Source: Aureimonas ureilytica DSM 18598 = NBRC 106430
GTDB lineage: Bacteria; Pseudomonadota; Alphaproteobacteria; Rhizobiales; Rhizobiaceae
Direction of reading: 5' to 3'
Length of the DNA stretch: 64,000 nucleotides
Assembly (NCBI RefSeq): GCF_000382705.1
Contig: NZ_ARQE01000013.1
Coordinates: 1-64,000 of the forward strand
The position numbers and the translations under genes were made by a program. Positions 47,201 to 55,600 of the stretch are shown in pieces. Position 1 is the first letter of the stretch. The number at the start of each line of letters is the position of its first letter. The notes below the pieces were generated by a model. That model saw only the letters and a list, made by a program, of their open reading frames with translations. It had not been told where the DNA came from and did no database searches.

Positions 47201-50200
47201 TGATCCGCGACGTCCTGCTGAAGGCGATCGGCCTCGATCCGCATGGCGGTGGCCACCGAGCCGACCTGCTCGGCGATGCGACCGGCGTCTTCCAGAAGGA
47301 GACGACGCGAGGCTTCGCCCGCCTCGTTCAGATGGCTGCTGGCGTTCTGGAACTCCGCGACGATCGCGGCGGACTGTTCGGACACCTCGCGGCGCACCAG
47401 GTCGGAATTCTCGCGGATCTGCGTCGCGGCGTTGGCGACCTCCTCGCGGATCTGGCTGGCGTCCACCGCGAACTGCTCGCGGGTCTGCGTGCCGACGATG
47501 CGCAGCTTGTCGGCGGCGCCTTCCACATCGGCGGAGAGGGCCACGGCCTGATCGGCCACGAGACGACGCGCGGCTTCGGCATCGTCGCGCAGACGCTGCG
47601 CCATGTCTTCCAGGCCGCCGGCGAACTCGTTGGCGACCTCGGCGAGACGCTCGCGCGCCGCTTCCGCTTCGGCGCGCATCGCGAGCGACGCTCCGCCGAT
47701 CTGCGTCGAGAAGCTCGTGCCTTCCAGGGCCAGCGCCTCGCGCACTTCCTCGGCATCCGTGCGCATCCGCACGGCGACCTCGGCCACGGTCTGGCCGAGA
47801 GTTTCGGCTTCCTGCGCAAAGCGCTGGCGCGCTTCGTCGCTGAGGTGGCGGATCGTCTCGGCGGAGGCCGCGATGCCTTCCGCGACACGCTCGCTCTCGC
47901 CGGTCAGTTCCGTGCGGGCGAGAGCGGACACGTCCTGCACCGACTGCGCGACGGCACGCATCCGGTCCTCGAACTTGCCGACTTCCTCGGCGAAGCGGGC
48001 CTGCGCTTCCTCGGACGACGCGCGGAACACGCTGCCGAGTTCACCGATGACGATCGCGATCTTCTGGGTTTCGGACTGAAGGCCGAGACGCGCCCGGTCG
48101 GCCTCTTCGCCCATCGTCGCGGTGGCGCCGACGATCGTGTCGCGCAGCGTGTCGGCGATCAGCGTCGCGCGACCCGACAGGGTGCGCTCCACATTGGCGA
48201 GGCCGCGCTCCAGCGTCGAGGTCATCGACTCGGTGCGCTCGTCCACGGCAAGGGCGAGCGTGACGACGCCGGCTTCCAGCGCGGCGACGATTTCCTCGCG
48301 CTTGGCTTCGAGCGAGCGGGTGACGTTGCCCGTGCTCTGCTCCAGGACGCGGCGCACGTCGTCCGCCCGGTCGCCCAGCGTCGCGGCGAGCGAGCTCGCG
48401 ACATCCTCGATCGCCGAGGTGAGGTTTTCGCGGCGCTCGTCCATGGCGGCGGCCAGCTGGCCGTCGGATTCCAGAAGCGCGTCCCGCAGCGCGCCGATGC
48501 GCTGGTCGAGCGTCTGAGCGATGGCCGAATGGCCCTTGTCGAGTTCCTCGCCGAAGCGGACCGTGCGGGCCTCGAGATCGGTGAGCAGCGAGGACTGCGA
48601 CGCGTCCGCAAGCTCGCGCATCGCGATGACGCGTTCGTCGAGACCGTCGAGCAGCGCCAGACGCGCGGTTTCCACACTGTCGCGAAGCTGCGTGCCGCGA
48701 CCTTCGAGCCCGTTCGTCAGCGAGGACACGGCGGCTTCGACGGCTGCCAGGATGCTGCGGGTCGTTTCCTCGGCTTCCTGCGAGAAGGCGCCGCTGCGCG
48801 ACTCGAGGCTTCCGACCAGCGTGTCGCGCGAGTTGTCGATCAGGGCGCGCAGCTCGTCGACCCGCGCCTGCAACTCGCCGGCGATGCGCTCGACCGAGCT
48901 TTCGAAGGCCGCCTCCACACCCGAGGTCTGGAGTTCGAGCCCGGCGAGGAAGGCCTGCCGACGGTCGTCGCCCATCGCGAGGACGCTTTCGAGACGGCCG
49001 ATGACGTCTTCGCCGACGCGGGCCGTGTAGAGCTCGAGCGATTCGGTCAGCCGCTCGCCGCTCGCCCGCATGAAGGCTTCGCTGGCGGTGAGGCGATCCG
49101 AGAGGTTGGTCGAGATCGCGCCGGAACGCTCGTCCAGCTCGTCCAGGAGGCGCGTGGAGCGCTCCGTGATCATGTCGCGCAGCGTCGTCGTGCGCTGATC
49201 GAAAGAGCCGGCGAGGTCGCGCGAGTGTTCGTCCAAAACGACGTTGATCGCGTCGCGCTTCTCGGCGAGCAGGGCGTTGATGCGCGTCAGGCGATCGTCG
49301 AGATCGCTGCCGAGGAGGGCATGGCCATCCTCGAGGAGGCGCTGCACCTTGTCGGCATGATTTTCGAGCGAGAGGCGGATTTCGTTCGCCTTGCCTTCGG
49401 CGCCCGCCGCGATGCGCGTGTCGGCGCCTTCCAGCGCCCCTTCGATGCGCGTGACGCTCGTGTCGACGGACTGGGTGATCGCGTTGCCGCGCTCCTCCAG
49501 CGTCGCCGCGAGCGACTGCTGCGCGAAGGCGAGCGAGGTGTCGATGTCGGCGGCGCGGTCGCTCAGCACGGAGCCGAGCGTGCCGATGCGCTGCTCGAAC
49601 GTGTTGCGTAGTTCGACGGTCTGCGACTGGAACACGGCGTCGACATTGGCGACGGCGTCGCTGGCAGCCTGCGAGATCGTGGCCTGACCGGTCGCGAAGG
49701 CGCGGCCGATCTCGCCGGTGCGCTCCGACAGGACATTGGCGAACTCGCCCGTGCGCTCGCGCAGGGCGTCGGAGATGCGGTCGGCGGAGCGATCGATCGC
49801 CGCCGCGCGGTTCTCGATCGTGGTGACCAGCGCCGTGCCCTTGCCGGACAGCGCTTCCTCGAGCTGCGCCAGACGCTCGTCGAACCGGCCGAGAATATCG
49901 GCGTTGCGCTCGGTCAGAAGCGCCGCCGCCTTTTCGATCCGCGCGTCGAAGCCGCTGTCCATCAGCGAGATGAAACGCTCGGCCTCGGACGACAGCGTCG
50001 CGACGCGCTGGTCGAGATTGTCGGCGATCGAGCCCACGAGGGCTTCGCCATCGGTGCGCATGCGCTGCGAGCGGGTGTCGATCGTATCGGCGAGCGTGCG
50101 GTCGAACTCCGCGCTCTGCGTGGCCAGGCGCTCGGCGCGATCGGACAGGACCTGGAGCAGCGCCTCGTTGGAAGAGGCGAGGCGGGCCCGCGCTTCCTCG

Positions 50201-51735
50201 TTGACGGTGGAGACGTTCTGCAGAAGCTCGGCGGAGCGGGCCTTCAAGGCCTCCATCTGCTCCGCCAGCGAGCGGGCGATCTCTTCGCCGGTCTGGCGGA
50301 GCTGGCCCGTCGTCGCTTCGGCGGTTTCGTTCAGGCGATCGACCACGGCGGCGCTGCTGCCGAGGAGCGCGCCGTCCACTTCGTGGCGACGTTCGTCGAA
50401 GAGCGCCATGAGCGCGCGGCTGCGCTCGTCATAGGCGCGGGAGATTTCGGCGCTGCGCTCGTCGAGAAGCGTGTTGAGGCGGGCCGAGGCTTCCTCGACC
50501 TGAGACAGGATGCGGGTGGAGACGCTGTCGACGTCGCCGACCAGCCGGTCATGCGAGCCGACGATCGACGCGCGCAGGCGCTCGGCATGAGACAGCATCG
50601 CTTCGCGTTCCGATCCGAGATCGGACACGAGCGAGCGGATCTTCACTTCGTTGTCGGCATAGGCGCGCTCGAGCGAGGAAACCTCGGCGTTCACCAGGCC
50701 TTCCAGCTCGCCCATGCGCGCCAGAGCCCGCTCGACGCCTTCGCCGAGCACCGCCACTTCGCGGCGGACCGCCTGCCCGACCGTGCTCACGCGCTCGGAC
50801 GCCAGACCCTCGGGCTCGGCCAGACGCAGCGCGACCTCGGCGAGCGAACGGCTCATCAGGCGCAGGTCCTGCGAGCGCTTGATCATCACCGACAGGCCCA
50901 TGACCATGAGCGGCGGCAGGACGACGGCGGCCGCGAGCGGCGCGAGAAGCGGAACGAGATTGGCGGTCAGCGCCGGCTCGCTCGTCAGGAAGGAATAGGA
51001 GGCCGACGCCGAAAGCGCCGCCCAACCGGCGGCGATCACGCCGCCGATGACGAGCGGCCGGTTCGAGGAGCGACGGCTGAGAAGTGCGTCGGCCATGACG
51101 GCGGCGGAGCGCTGCTCGTCATTGGCGACATCGGTCTTGAAATTGCGGGAGGCGCGGGCCGGGGGCTCGGCGAGCGGCGCGCTGGCGGAGCGGCGCGGGT
51201 CGCCGGTCGGCTGCGCCGGCGTGCGCGAGCGGCGCTCGGAGCGAATGCGCGAACTGGCATCGGCGGCCGCCAGAACCGCCGGAGACGCGTTCTCGGCGGC
51301 ATCGAGCGTCACGTCCGGCGCAACGCTCGGCTGCGGCGCGGCGGTCTCGGCGCGCGGGGCCGCTCCAGCCTGGCTCAAGGCTTCCGGTGATACATCGGCC
51401 ATGTCGTCGAACTTGAAGTCGGTGAGATCGGGGATCTCGGCGGAAGCTTGGTTTGCGGCGGGAGCGGTAGGGGCGACCGAAGCCGACGACGCAAGACCTG
51501 CATCCTCGCGAAGGGCGCGGGTGGCCTCCTCGACGCTGCGATCGAAGTCACTCAAGGCGAATTCGATCGAGATGTCCTCCGCGCGAAGCGTCTGGCTCTC
51601 AACATGGCCTTCCGCCTTGCCCGTCAGACGGTCGGCATCGCCTTCGAGCTTGAGGAAGTCCTCATCCTGAAGAGCCGCCTCCAACTCGTTGACCGCTTCG
51701 TCGGAAAGCTGTTCGGCCGTCTTGATCTTCGACAT
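44248..51735 (-). CDS. Giant apolipoprotein-like coiled-coil protein, growth pole ring (GPR) homologue
   Basis: This 2,495-residue protein has a cytoplasmic N-terminal region (about 1-225), two membrane helices (about 227-249 and 257-284), and then ~1,900 residues of continuous amphipathic helix. The helix carries many Ala/Glu/Arg-rich units of the type ERLASQSAEFDRTLADTID. A Pro/Ala-rich linker leads to a conserved C-terminus that includes YRSGERNVFTRRLY. This layout matches GPR of Agrobacterium tumefaciens, which organises a ring at the growing pole and is about 2,100 residues long. The start at MSKIKTAEQL (51735) is chosen over one 43 codons upstream. Three near-identical 58-residue units occur internally. 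Similar proteins are sometimes mislabelled kinesin-like. Confidence 0.85.
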   Translation of the reverse strand: MSKIKTAEQLSDEAVNELEAALQDEDFLKLEGDADRLTGKAEGHVESQTLRAEDISIEFALSDFDRSVEEATRALREDAGLASSASVAPTAPAANQASAEIPDLTDFKFDDMADVSPEALSQAGAAPRAETAAPQPSVAPDVTLDAAENASPAVLAAADASSRIRSERRSRTPAQPTGDPRRSASAPLAEPPARASRNFKTDVANDEQRSAAVMADALLSRRSSNRPLVIGGVIAAGWAALSASASYSFLTSEPALTANLVPLLAPLAAAVVLPPLMVMGLSVMIKRSQDLRLMSRSLAEVALRLAEPEGLASERVSTVGQAVRREVAVLGEGVERALARMGELEGLVNAEVSSLERAYADNEVKIRSLVSDLGSEREAMLSHAERLRASIVGSHDRLVGDVDSVSTRILSQVEEASARLNTLLDERSAEISRAYDERSRALMALFDERRHEVDGALLGSSAAVVDRLNETAEATTGQLRQTGEEIARSLAEQMEALKARSAELLQNVSTVNEEARARLASSNEALLQVLSDRAERLATQSAEFDRTLADTIDTRSQRMRTDGEALVGSIADNLDQRVATLSSEAERFISLMDSGFDARIEKAAALLTERNADILGRFDERLAQLEEALSGKGTALVTTIENRAAAIDRSADRISDALRERTGEFANVLSERTGEIGRAFATGQATISQAASDAVANVDAVFQSQTVELRNTFEQRIGTLGSVLSDRAADIDTSLAFAQQSLAATLEERGNAITQSVDTSVTRIEGALEGADTRIAAGAEGKANEIRLSLENHADKVQRLLEDGHALLGSDLDDRLTRINALLAEKRDAINVVLDEHSRDLAGSFDQRTTTLRDMITERSTRLLDELDERSGAISTNLSDRLTASEAFMRASGERLTESLELYTARVGEDVIGRLESVLAMGDDRRQAFLAGLELQTSGVEAAFESSVERIAGELQARVDELRALIDNSRDTLVGSLESRSGAFSQEAEETTRSILAAVEAAVSSLTNGLEGRGTQLRDSVETARLALLDGLDERVIAMRELADASQSSLLTDLEARTVRFGEELDKGHSAIAQTLDQRIGALRDALLESDGQLAAAMDERRENLTSAIEDVASSLAATLGDRADDVRRVLEQSTGNVTRSLEAKREEIVAALEAGVVTLALAVDERTESMTSTLERGLANVERTLSGRATLIADTLRDTIVGATATMGEEADRARLGLQSETQKIAIVIGELGSVFRASSEEAQARFAEEVGKFEDRMRAVAQSVQDVSALARTELTGESERVAEGIAASAETIRHLSDEARQRFAQEAETLGQTVAEVAVRMRTDAEEVREALALEGTSFSTQIGGASLAMRAEAEAARERLAEVANEFAGGLEDMAQRLRDDAEAARRLVADQAVALSADVEGAADKLRIVGTQTREQFAVDASQIREEVANAATQIRENSDLVRREVSEQSAAIVAEFQNASSHLNEAGEASRRLLLEDAGRIAEQVGSVATAMRIEADRLQQDVADQSRRLVEEFQNASGNLNEAGATSRRLLLEDAGRVAEQVSSMVTAMRVEADQLQQDVAQQTRRLVEEFQTASGNLNEAGETSRRLLLEDAGRIAEQVGSVATAMRGETDRLQLEVAEQARRIVDEVTQATDRLQNGAGETRERLAAEALRLSEELDAVALSMSEQAEAARNRLSGDAEAFAHRVQDAAALIRGETDRSSSTLDERATRFATELAGLSVQLSQVLDGTTDGVREDLTQSAAVLRAEIESAANLIRDEIVSVTGTMRSDATDIAGNILRDAQAARQNLMSEGSEITQRLSGVATAIRVEADRIREQIAESTGLFGNELVQRVEASENQLVARAEAVSDSMNQRTRELADLLSGRNAEIARLIDTETRPIVERLSSTGSQAVEALEAAARQVAERLRSENEAIVADFVRRAEETVEHLGISSSGLLAALDDRSGSLTSSISDARELLASDIGSLAERLESGNSALRNLLDDAAQNMGRAETALNETGARFRDEADRVGGEIAASSERLERNVVRMDDTTAQALDRLSTLGEKLGEHERMLTEAAALLDSSQNNLQETLEGRREGLEALASGLATRSDDVGRMLLSFEGVVDRLFAEAERRTQSVVETISGDLTASLDEAGRQMEETERRSAAAAGQVRETIRGVVEEATQRFGSATSDMHRAAADIRRELENARTEIRKGVFELPEETKESTRAMRRAVSDQIRALRELTDIVTQSGRSLDVRSPSAVSARPAAPLAARSTDVRAPARPAAQPAEAAERAAPEAYLAGGYVNEGNLARDTRGHVETRPAAPAAPAPRGSDLSPLRPAALPERPQAGGEGERQGGWVSDLLRRASQEEDEGSQEPAAPAPAASETASDRQERTQAHVVDSLNSLSVDIARAIDHNVSVELWDRYRSGERNVFTRRLYTMKGQQTFDEIRRKYQRDASFKSAVDRYIGDFEMLLQEASRNDPDNAKSKSYLSSDTGKVYTMLAHASGRFE
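46918..47350 (-). repeat. 174-bp tandem repeats inside the GPR-homologue gene (about 2.5 copies)
   Basis: Units start at 46918, 47092 and 47266, exactly 174 bp apart. Each encodes a 58-residue helix unit containing SRRLLLEDAGR and AEQV. Similarity is high at DNA level as well, which suggests recent duplication or ongoing gene conversion. The third unit fades after about 85 bp. Confidence 0.8.
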
Positions 51736-52114
51736 CGTGCGCCGCGCCTCGATACTCGTTACATTGGGTCCGTCAGGGCCGTTCGGGCATGCCTTGGGCA
51801 GGCCGATCAGCGCCGCGAAGGACCTCGCCACCCTCTCGCCACCGAACGGGCGGCAAGACGGCATGATCCTAGCTCATAAGGTAAATAGGAGAGCTCGGGA
51901 AAGAAACCGCAAAAGCGGGCGAAACCTACAAGTTTAAACATTTGGTTAACGCCGCCCGATGGTTCTGCGAGCCGAGTGTGTGGTTCTGACGCCAAACGAC
52001 GACTCGCAAGTCCGGTTCATGAGCCCACAATGACCAACATGCGATAGGGCCGCCATTCCAAACCCGGGATATTTGTGATTTTCCCCCGATTTCGTTCGCC
52101 TTTTCATACCGGAA
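51736..52114. promoter_or_regulatory. Divergent upstream region of the GPR homologue and the HPt gene
   Basis: This 379-bp AT-richer gap must hold both promoters. A TTAA-N8-TTAAC pair at 51934-51950 resembles a CtrA site with one extra spacer base. No small gene is convincing. Confidence 0.35.
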
Positions 52115-52465
52115 ATGAAGATGTCGTCGTGTTCCCAAGATTTGCCAGTGTTCGATCGAACCATTCTGCTGACGAACTGCGGGGGTGACGAAACATTGGT
52201 CGGGGAGATCGAGGGGCTTCTGCTCGCCCAATTGTCGGTCGCAAGACGCAGTCTGCGAGAGGTCGCGCCGGACGAGCGAATGGGGATCGCCCATGCGTTG
52301 AAAGGCACGGCGCGCAGCTGCGGCGCCTTGCGGCTGGGGGATCTAGCGGCCCGCCTGGAAGGGGAGCCGGAGGCGGAGGAAAATGTCGCGTCGGTGACGG
52401 AAGCGATCCTGTCGCTGGAAGAAACGCTTCGTGCCGATCTGGCGTGCGTGACCGGCGCCGGTTGA
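52115..52465 (+). CDS. Histidine phosphotransfer (HPt) domain protein
   Basis: This stand-alone HPt protein has 116 residues. The phosphorylated His is His60 in AHALKGTARSCGALRLGDLA, the standard HxxKGxA helix. Such proteins shuttle phosphate between hybrid kinases and response regulators. A hybrid kinase partner could be one of the two in this window, but there is no direct evidence. An ATG two codons later is an alternative start. The ferredoxin gene follows after 31 bases. Confidence 0.85.
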   Translation: MKMSSCSQDLPVFDRTILLTNCGGDETLVGEIEGLLLAQLSVARRSLREVAPDERMGIAHALKGTARSCGALRLGDLAARLEGEPEAEENVASVTEAILSLEETLRADLACVTGAG

Positions 52466-52496
52466 CCTTGCCGGCTCACCGGTCTACCCGACCGCC

Positions 52497-52817
52497 ATGA
52501 CAGCCATCGTCTTCCTCGCCCATGACGGCACCCGCTACGAGATCGACGCCGCGAACGGTTCGAGCGTGATGGAGAACGCCGTGCGCAACGACGTTCCCGG
52601 CATCGACGCCGACTGCGGAGGCGCCTGCGCCTGCGCGACATGCCATGTCTATGTTGAGGAGGCCTATCTGCCGCTTCTCCCGACCATGGAGGCGATGGAA
52701 GAGGACATGCTGGATTTCGCGATCGACGTTCGCGCCAATTCACGCCTGTCCTGCCAGATCCGCATCCGGCCGGAACTGGAGGGGCTCACGCTTCGGGTGC
52801 CGGCCCGCCAGCCCTGA
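52497..52817 (+). CDS. 2Fe-2S ferredoxin (adrenodoxin/putidaredoxin type)
   Basis: This 106-residue electron carrier has the four cluster ligands Cys40, Cys46, Cys49 and Cys86 (CGGACACATC and LSCQ), in the C-x5-C-x2-C ... C spacing of vertebrate-type ferredoxins. Rhizobial relatives (FdxB, FdxE) serve cytochrome P450s or Fe-S assembly. No partner reductase or P450 is nearby. Confidence 0.93.
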   Translation: MTAIVFLAHDGTRYEIDAANGSSVMENAVRNDVPGIDADCGGACACATCHVYVEEAYLPLLPTMEAMEEDMLDFAIDVRANSRLSCQIRIRPELEGLTLRVPARQP

Positions 52818-52841
52818 CGGCTGGGGGGCCAAGCATCGGGA

Positions 52842-53444
52842 TCAACGCTTCGCGACGCGGCTCTGATTTTCCTGAAGCTTGCGCTTGAGGCGCGCGTCGA
52901 TGCGCTTGGATTCGGCGGCGTCGAAAGCGATCTGTTCGCTTTCATGCTGCTTCAGGAGCGTGCGGACGGACTCGTTCACCCGCGCCTCCATCGCCGAACA
53001 GGTTCGCTCGGGCGGGAGCGTGCGCAGCTTGGCCTCGATGCGCTTCAACCAGAGTTTGGCGATGTGGGAGTGCTCGGCTTCGTGCGTGGCGATATCCTCA
53101 CGCAGCGTCTTCCAGAGCGTGCGCGTGTCGGGCGAGCTGTTCGCGGGCGAGGCCCAGCGCGGCAGAGTGGTGTGAAGGTCGAGTGTCACCTGCGCGTGCC
53201 TGATGCCGCAGCCGCCCGGTTGGTTCTTGTAACTGACATTGGACTTGAACGACACTTCGGTGGACCCGGCATGGCGGGCGCCACGGCCGAGATCGGGTCC
53301 GTTCATTCCGAGCTGGCGGTTCAACTCGTCGAAGGTCTTTCCCCGGACCATGAAGAAGGTCGTGCGTTCTCGAATCTCCCCCGCTAGCGCTGGCCCGACG
53401 GAGGCGGCACACAAGACAAAGCACAGGGCGAGACGTCGTTTCAT
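52842..53444 (-). CDS. Exported DUF922 protein, putative zinc-dependent protease
   Basis: This 200-residue protein has a Sec signal peptide (about 1-23, GPALA). It contains THEAEHSHIAKLW, an HExxH-like metal-binding motif (HEAEH) typical of DUF922, whose members are predicted metalloproteases. Three other Cys residues may form disulfides in the periplasm. GGGAGA lies six bases upstream of the ATG at 53444. It is divergent from folP. Confidence 0.8.
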   Translation of the reverse strand: MKRRLALCFVLCAASVGPALAGEIRERTTFFMVRGKTFDELNRQLGMNGPDLGRGARHAGSTEVSFKSNVSYKNQPGGCGIRHAQVTLDLHTTLPRWASPANSSPDTRTLWKTLREDIATHEAEHSHIAKLWLKRIEAKLRTLPPERTCSAMEARVNESVRTLLKQHESEQIAFDAAESKRIDARLKRKLQENQSRVAKR

Positions 53445-53567
53445 GCCATTCTCCCGGAAGCTTGAAACTTTCGACCACCACGCTACCCGATCAGAAACGC
53501 GGCACAAGCCGTCTGCGCGAGGATTTTTTAACGTGTCTCCGGTTCGTCTCCGATCTTGGGTGCGGTC

Positions 53568-54434
53568 ATGATCGATGGGCAGGCCTTCGCGCCTCGTGTC
53601 TGGCACCTGGCGCATGGGCGGCAGATCGAACTCGGACCGCGCTCCGTCCTCATGGGCATCCTCAACATGACGCCCGACAGCTTTTCCGACGGCGGGCGCT
53701 ATGGCGGCGATGTGTCGCGGGCGGTGGAGGCTGCGCTTGGACTCGTGGAAGAAGGGGCCGGCATCATCGACATCGGCGGGGAGTCGACGAGGCCCGGCGC
53801 CGTTCCCGTAACGGCCGACGAGGAGATGGCGCGCATCCTTCCGGTCATCGAAGCCCTAGCGAAGCGCTCGGACTGTCTGATCTCCGTCGATACGTACCGA
53901 TCCGAGACGGCCGCCGCCGCCGTGGAGCGCGGCGCCCATATCGTCAACGACGTGTGGGGCGCGCAGCGGGACCGGGCGATCGCCGATGTCGCCGCGCGTA
54001 CGGGAGCCGGCCTCTGCCTGATGCACACGGGCCGCGACCGAGAGCGGCTGGCGGACGTAATCGAGGATCAGGTCCAGTTTCTCGAGGTCTCGCTGGCGAT
54101 CGCCGCGAAGGCCGGCGTCGAGACGTCGCGGATCGTTCTCGATCCAGGCTTCGGTTTTGCCAAGAACGCCCATGAGGACCTAACGCTCATGATGCGCCTC
54201 GGTGCGCTCCACCGTTTCGGGCGGCCGCTCCTCGTCGGCACCTCGCGCAAGCGCTTCGTGCGGGGAACATTGACCCATGAAACCGCCGATTCCGATGCAG
54301 CGACGGCGGCGACCAGCGTTCTTCTGCGCGAGCGCGGGGCGGCGATCTTCCGCGTGCACCAGATCGGGCCGAGCCGGGATGCGCTGGCTCTGACCGACGC
54401 CGCCCTTTCGACCCTGCGCGAGGGCGAGCCATGA
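53568..54434 (+). CDS. folP: Dihydropteroate synthase
   Basis: This 288-residue folate-pathway enzyme joins dihydropterin pyrophosphate and p-aminobenzoate, and it is the sulfonamide target. MGILNMTPDSFSDGG, the pABA loop IDIGGESTRPGA and LVGTSRKRF are all present. The ATG at 53568 is chosen; a TTG at 53556 is possible. The stop overlaps folK as ATGA. No folB lies between them. Confidence 0.95.
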   Translation: MIDGQAFAPRVWHLAHGRQIELGPRSVLMGILNMTPDSFSDGGRYGGDVSRAVEAALGLVEEGAGIIDIGGESTRPGAVPVTADEEMARILPVIEALAKRSDCLISVDTYRSETAAAAVERGAHIVNDVWGAQRDRAIADVAARTGAGLCLMHTGRDRERLADVIEDQVQFLEVSLAIAAKAGVETSRIVLDPGFGFAKNAHEDLTLMMRLGALHRFGRPLLVGTSRKRFVRGTLTHETADSDAATAATSVLLRERGAAIFRVHQIGPSRDALALTDAALSTLREGEP

Positions 54435-54949
54435 ACCGCGCCTGGATCGGATTGGGGGGCAATGTCGGCGATCCGCTCCATCGGATGGCGGCGGCGCTAC
54501 GCCGGCTCGACGCGCATCCCGAAATCTCGGTCGAGATCGTGTCGCCAGTCTATCGCACGCCCCCTTGGGGGAAAACGGATCAGCCGGATTTCCTGAACGC
54601 CTGCGCCGGTCTGCGCACCGAGATCGAGCCGGCCGCGCTTCTCGACCTCTGCCTCGAAGTCGAGCGCGCGCTGCATCGCGAGCGGCGGGAGCGCTGGGGG
54701 CCTCGCACGATCGATATCGATCTTCTCGATTATGATGGCCGACGCGTCGCGACGGATCGGCTCGTCCTCCCGCATCCGCACATGACGCAACGCGCCTTCG
54801 TGCTCGTGCCGCTGGCAGAGATCGCGCCAAAGCTGACCATCGACGGCGAGACGGTCCAGGTCTGGCGCGAGCGGATCGCGACCGGCGGGATCGAACTGTC
54901 GGAGGCCGGCGGCGACTGGTGGCGGGATGAAGCCCGCGCCGAGGATTAG
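54431..54949 (+). CDS. folK: 2-amino-4-hydroxy-6-hydroxymethyldihydropteridine pyrophosphokinase
   Basis: This 172-residue enzyme makes the pyrophosphate substrate used by FolP. Conserved residues are seen in WIGLGGNVGDP, TPPWGKTDQPDFLNA and the metal-binding RWGPRTIDIDLLDYDG. Its ATGA start overlap with folP implies coupling. Its end overlaps the convergent unknown gene by 4 bases. Confidence 0.95.
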   Translation: MNRAWIGLGGNVGDPLHRMAAALRRLDAHPEISVEIVSPVYRTPPWGKTDQPDFLNACAGLRTEIEPAALLDLCLEVERALHRERRERWGPRTIDIDLLDYDGRRVATDRLVLPHPHMTQRAFVLVPLAEIAPKLTIDGETVQVWRERIATGGIELSEAGGDWWRDEARAED

Positions 54950-55479
54950 TCGATCGACGCGCGCTTTACCGTCTCGTCCCGCTTCAGCTGCATCCCGATT
55001 ACCGGCACCAGCTCGTTGGCGACCTGAACCGAAATGGTGATGAGCAGCTTGTCCTTGGACTTGCCGTCGAGCCGGGCGACCATGGCGCCCTTCAGCTGCT
55101 TGCGGTCGAGGCCGACGGTGATCTTGTCGTTGGAGACGTTGCCGGAGACGATGTCGAGGCCCTTGCCGGAGGAGCCGTCGAGGAACGAGCCCTTGTAGGA
55201 CGAGCCGCCCTTGACGAACGTCGCCGTCATCGGCTGCGAGAACATGCCGACACGGCAGGTTCCGTCGAGCGACATGCCGACATCCTGCGAGGGCTTGGCG
55301 CCGCTGAGATCGCAGACGAATTTCGTGCCCTTGTACTTTCCGGCGACGATTTCGCCGGGGCCGACCCAGCGCCCGAAAACGGTCTGGAAGAAGGCTTCGT
55401 CCTTGTCCGCGGCAAAGGTGGGCGCGGAGAGGCCGGACAGGACCACGAGAGCGAGGCTGGCAGCGAGAGAGCGAACCAT
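54946..55479 (-). CDS. Exported protein of unknown function
   Basis: This 177-residue protein has a Sec signal peptide (about 1-23, APTFAA). The mature part is beta-rich with many Gly/Lys residues (FGRWVGPGEIVAGKYKGTKFVC), suggesting a small periplasmic beta-barrel or sandwich. Two Cys could form a disulfide. No family was recognised. It converges with folK and shares 4 bases with it. Confidence 0.65.
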   Translation of the reverse strand: MVRSLAASLALVVLSGLSAPTFAADKDEAFFQTVFGRWVGPGEIVAGKYKGTKFVCDLSGAKPSQDVGMSLDGTCRVGMFSQPMTATFVKGGSSYKGSFLDGSSGKGLDIVSGNVSNDKITVGLDRKQLKGAMVARLDGKSKDKLLITISVQVANELVPVIGMQLKRDETVKRASID

Positions 55480-55600
55480 GAGGGACCTTCCGGCACGTTC
55501 GGGAAGCGGATCGATGCTCCTTTTATCACGCCGGAGGGTTAATCAAATCTTTCTCGTAACGGCCCTCGATCGCTCGAAACGACGATGTTGCCGGAAGGAC

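Noticed and set aside
44224-49611. A 1,795-codon open frame antisense to the GPR-homologue gene
   Set aside because: It is a by-product of strong codon bias and repeated Ala/Glu/Arg codons on the other strand. The translation is low-complexity Arg/Ala/Gly with no domains, and it lacks its own ribosome site.
51934-51950. TTAA-N8-TTAAC as a CtrA binding site before the GPR-homologue gene
   Set aside because: The spacing is eight rather than the required seven bases, so it was not listed as a site of its own.
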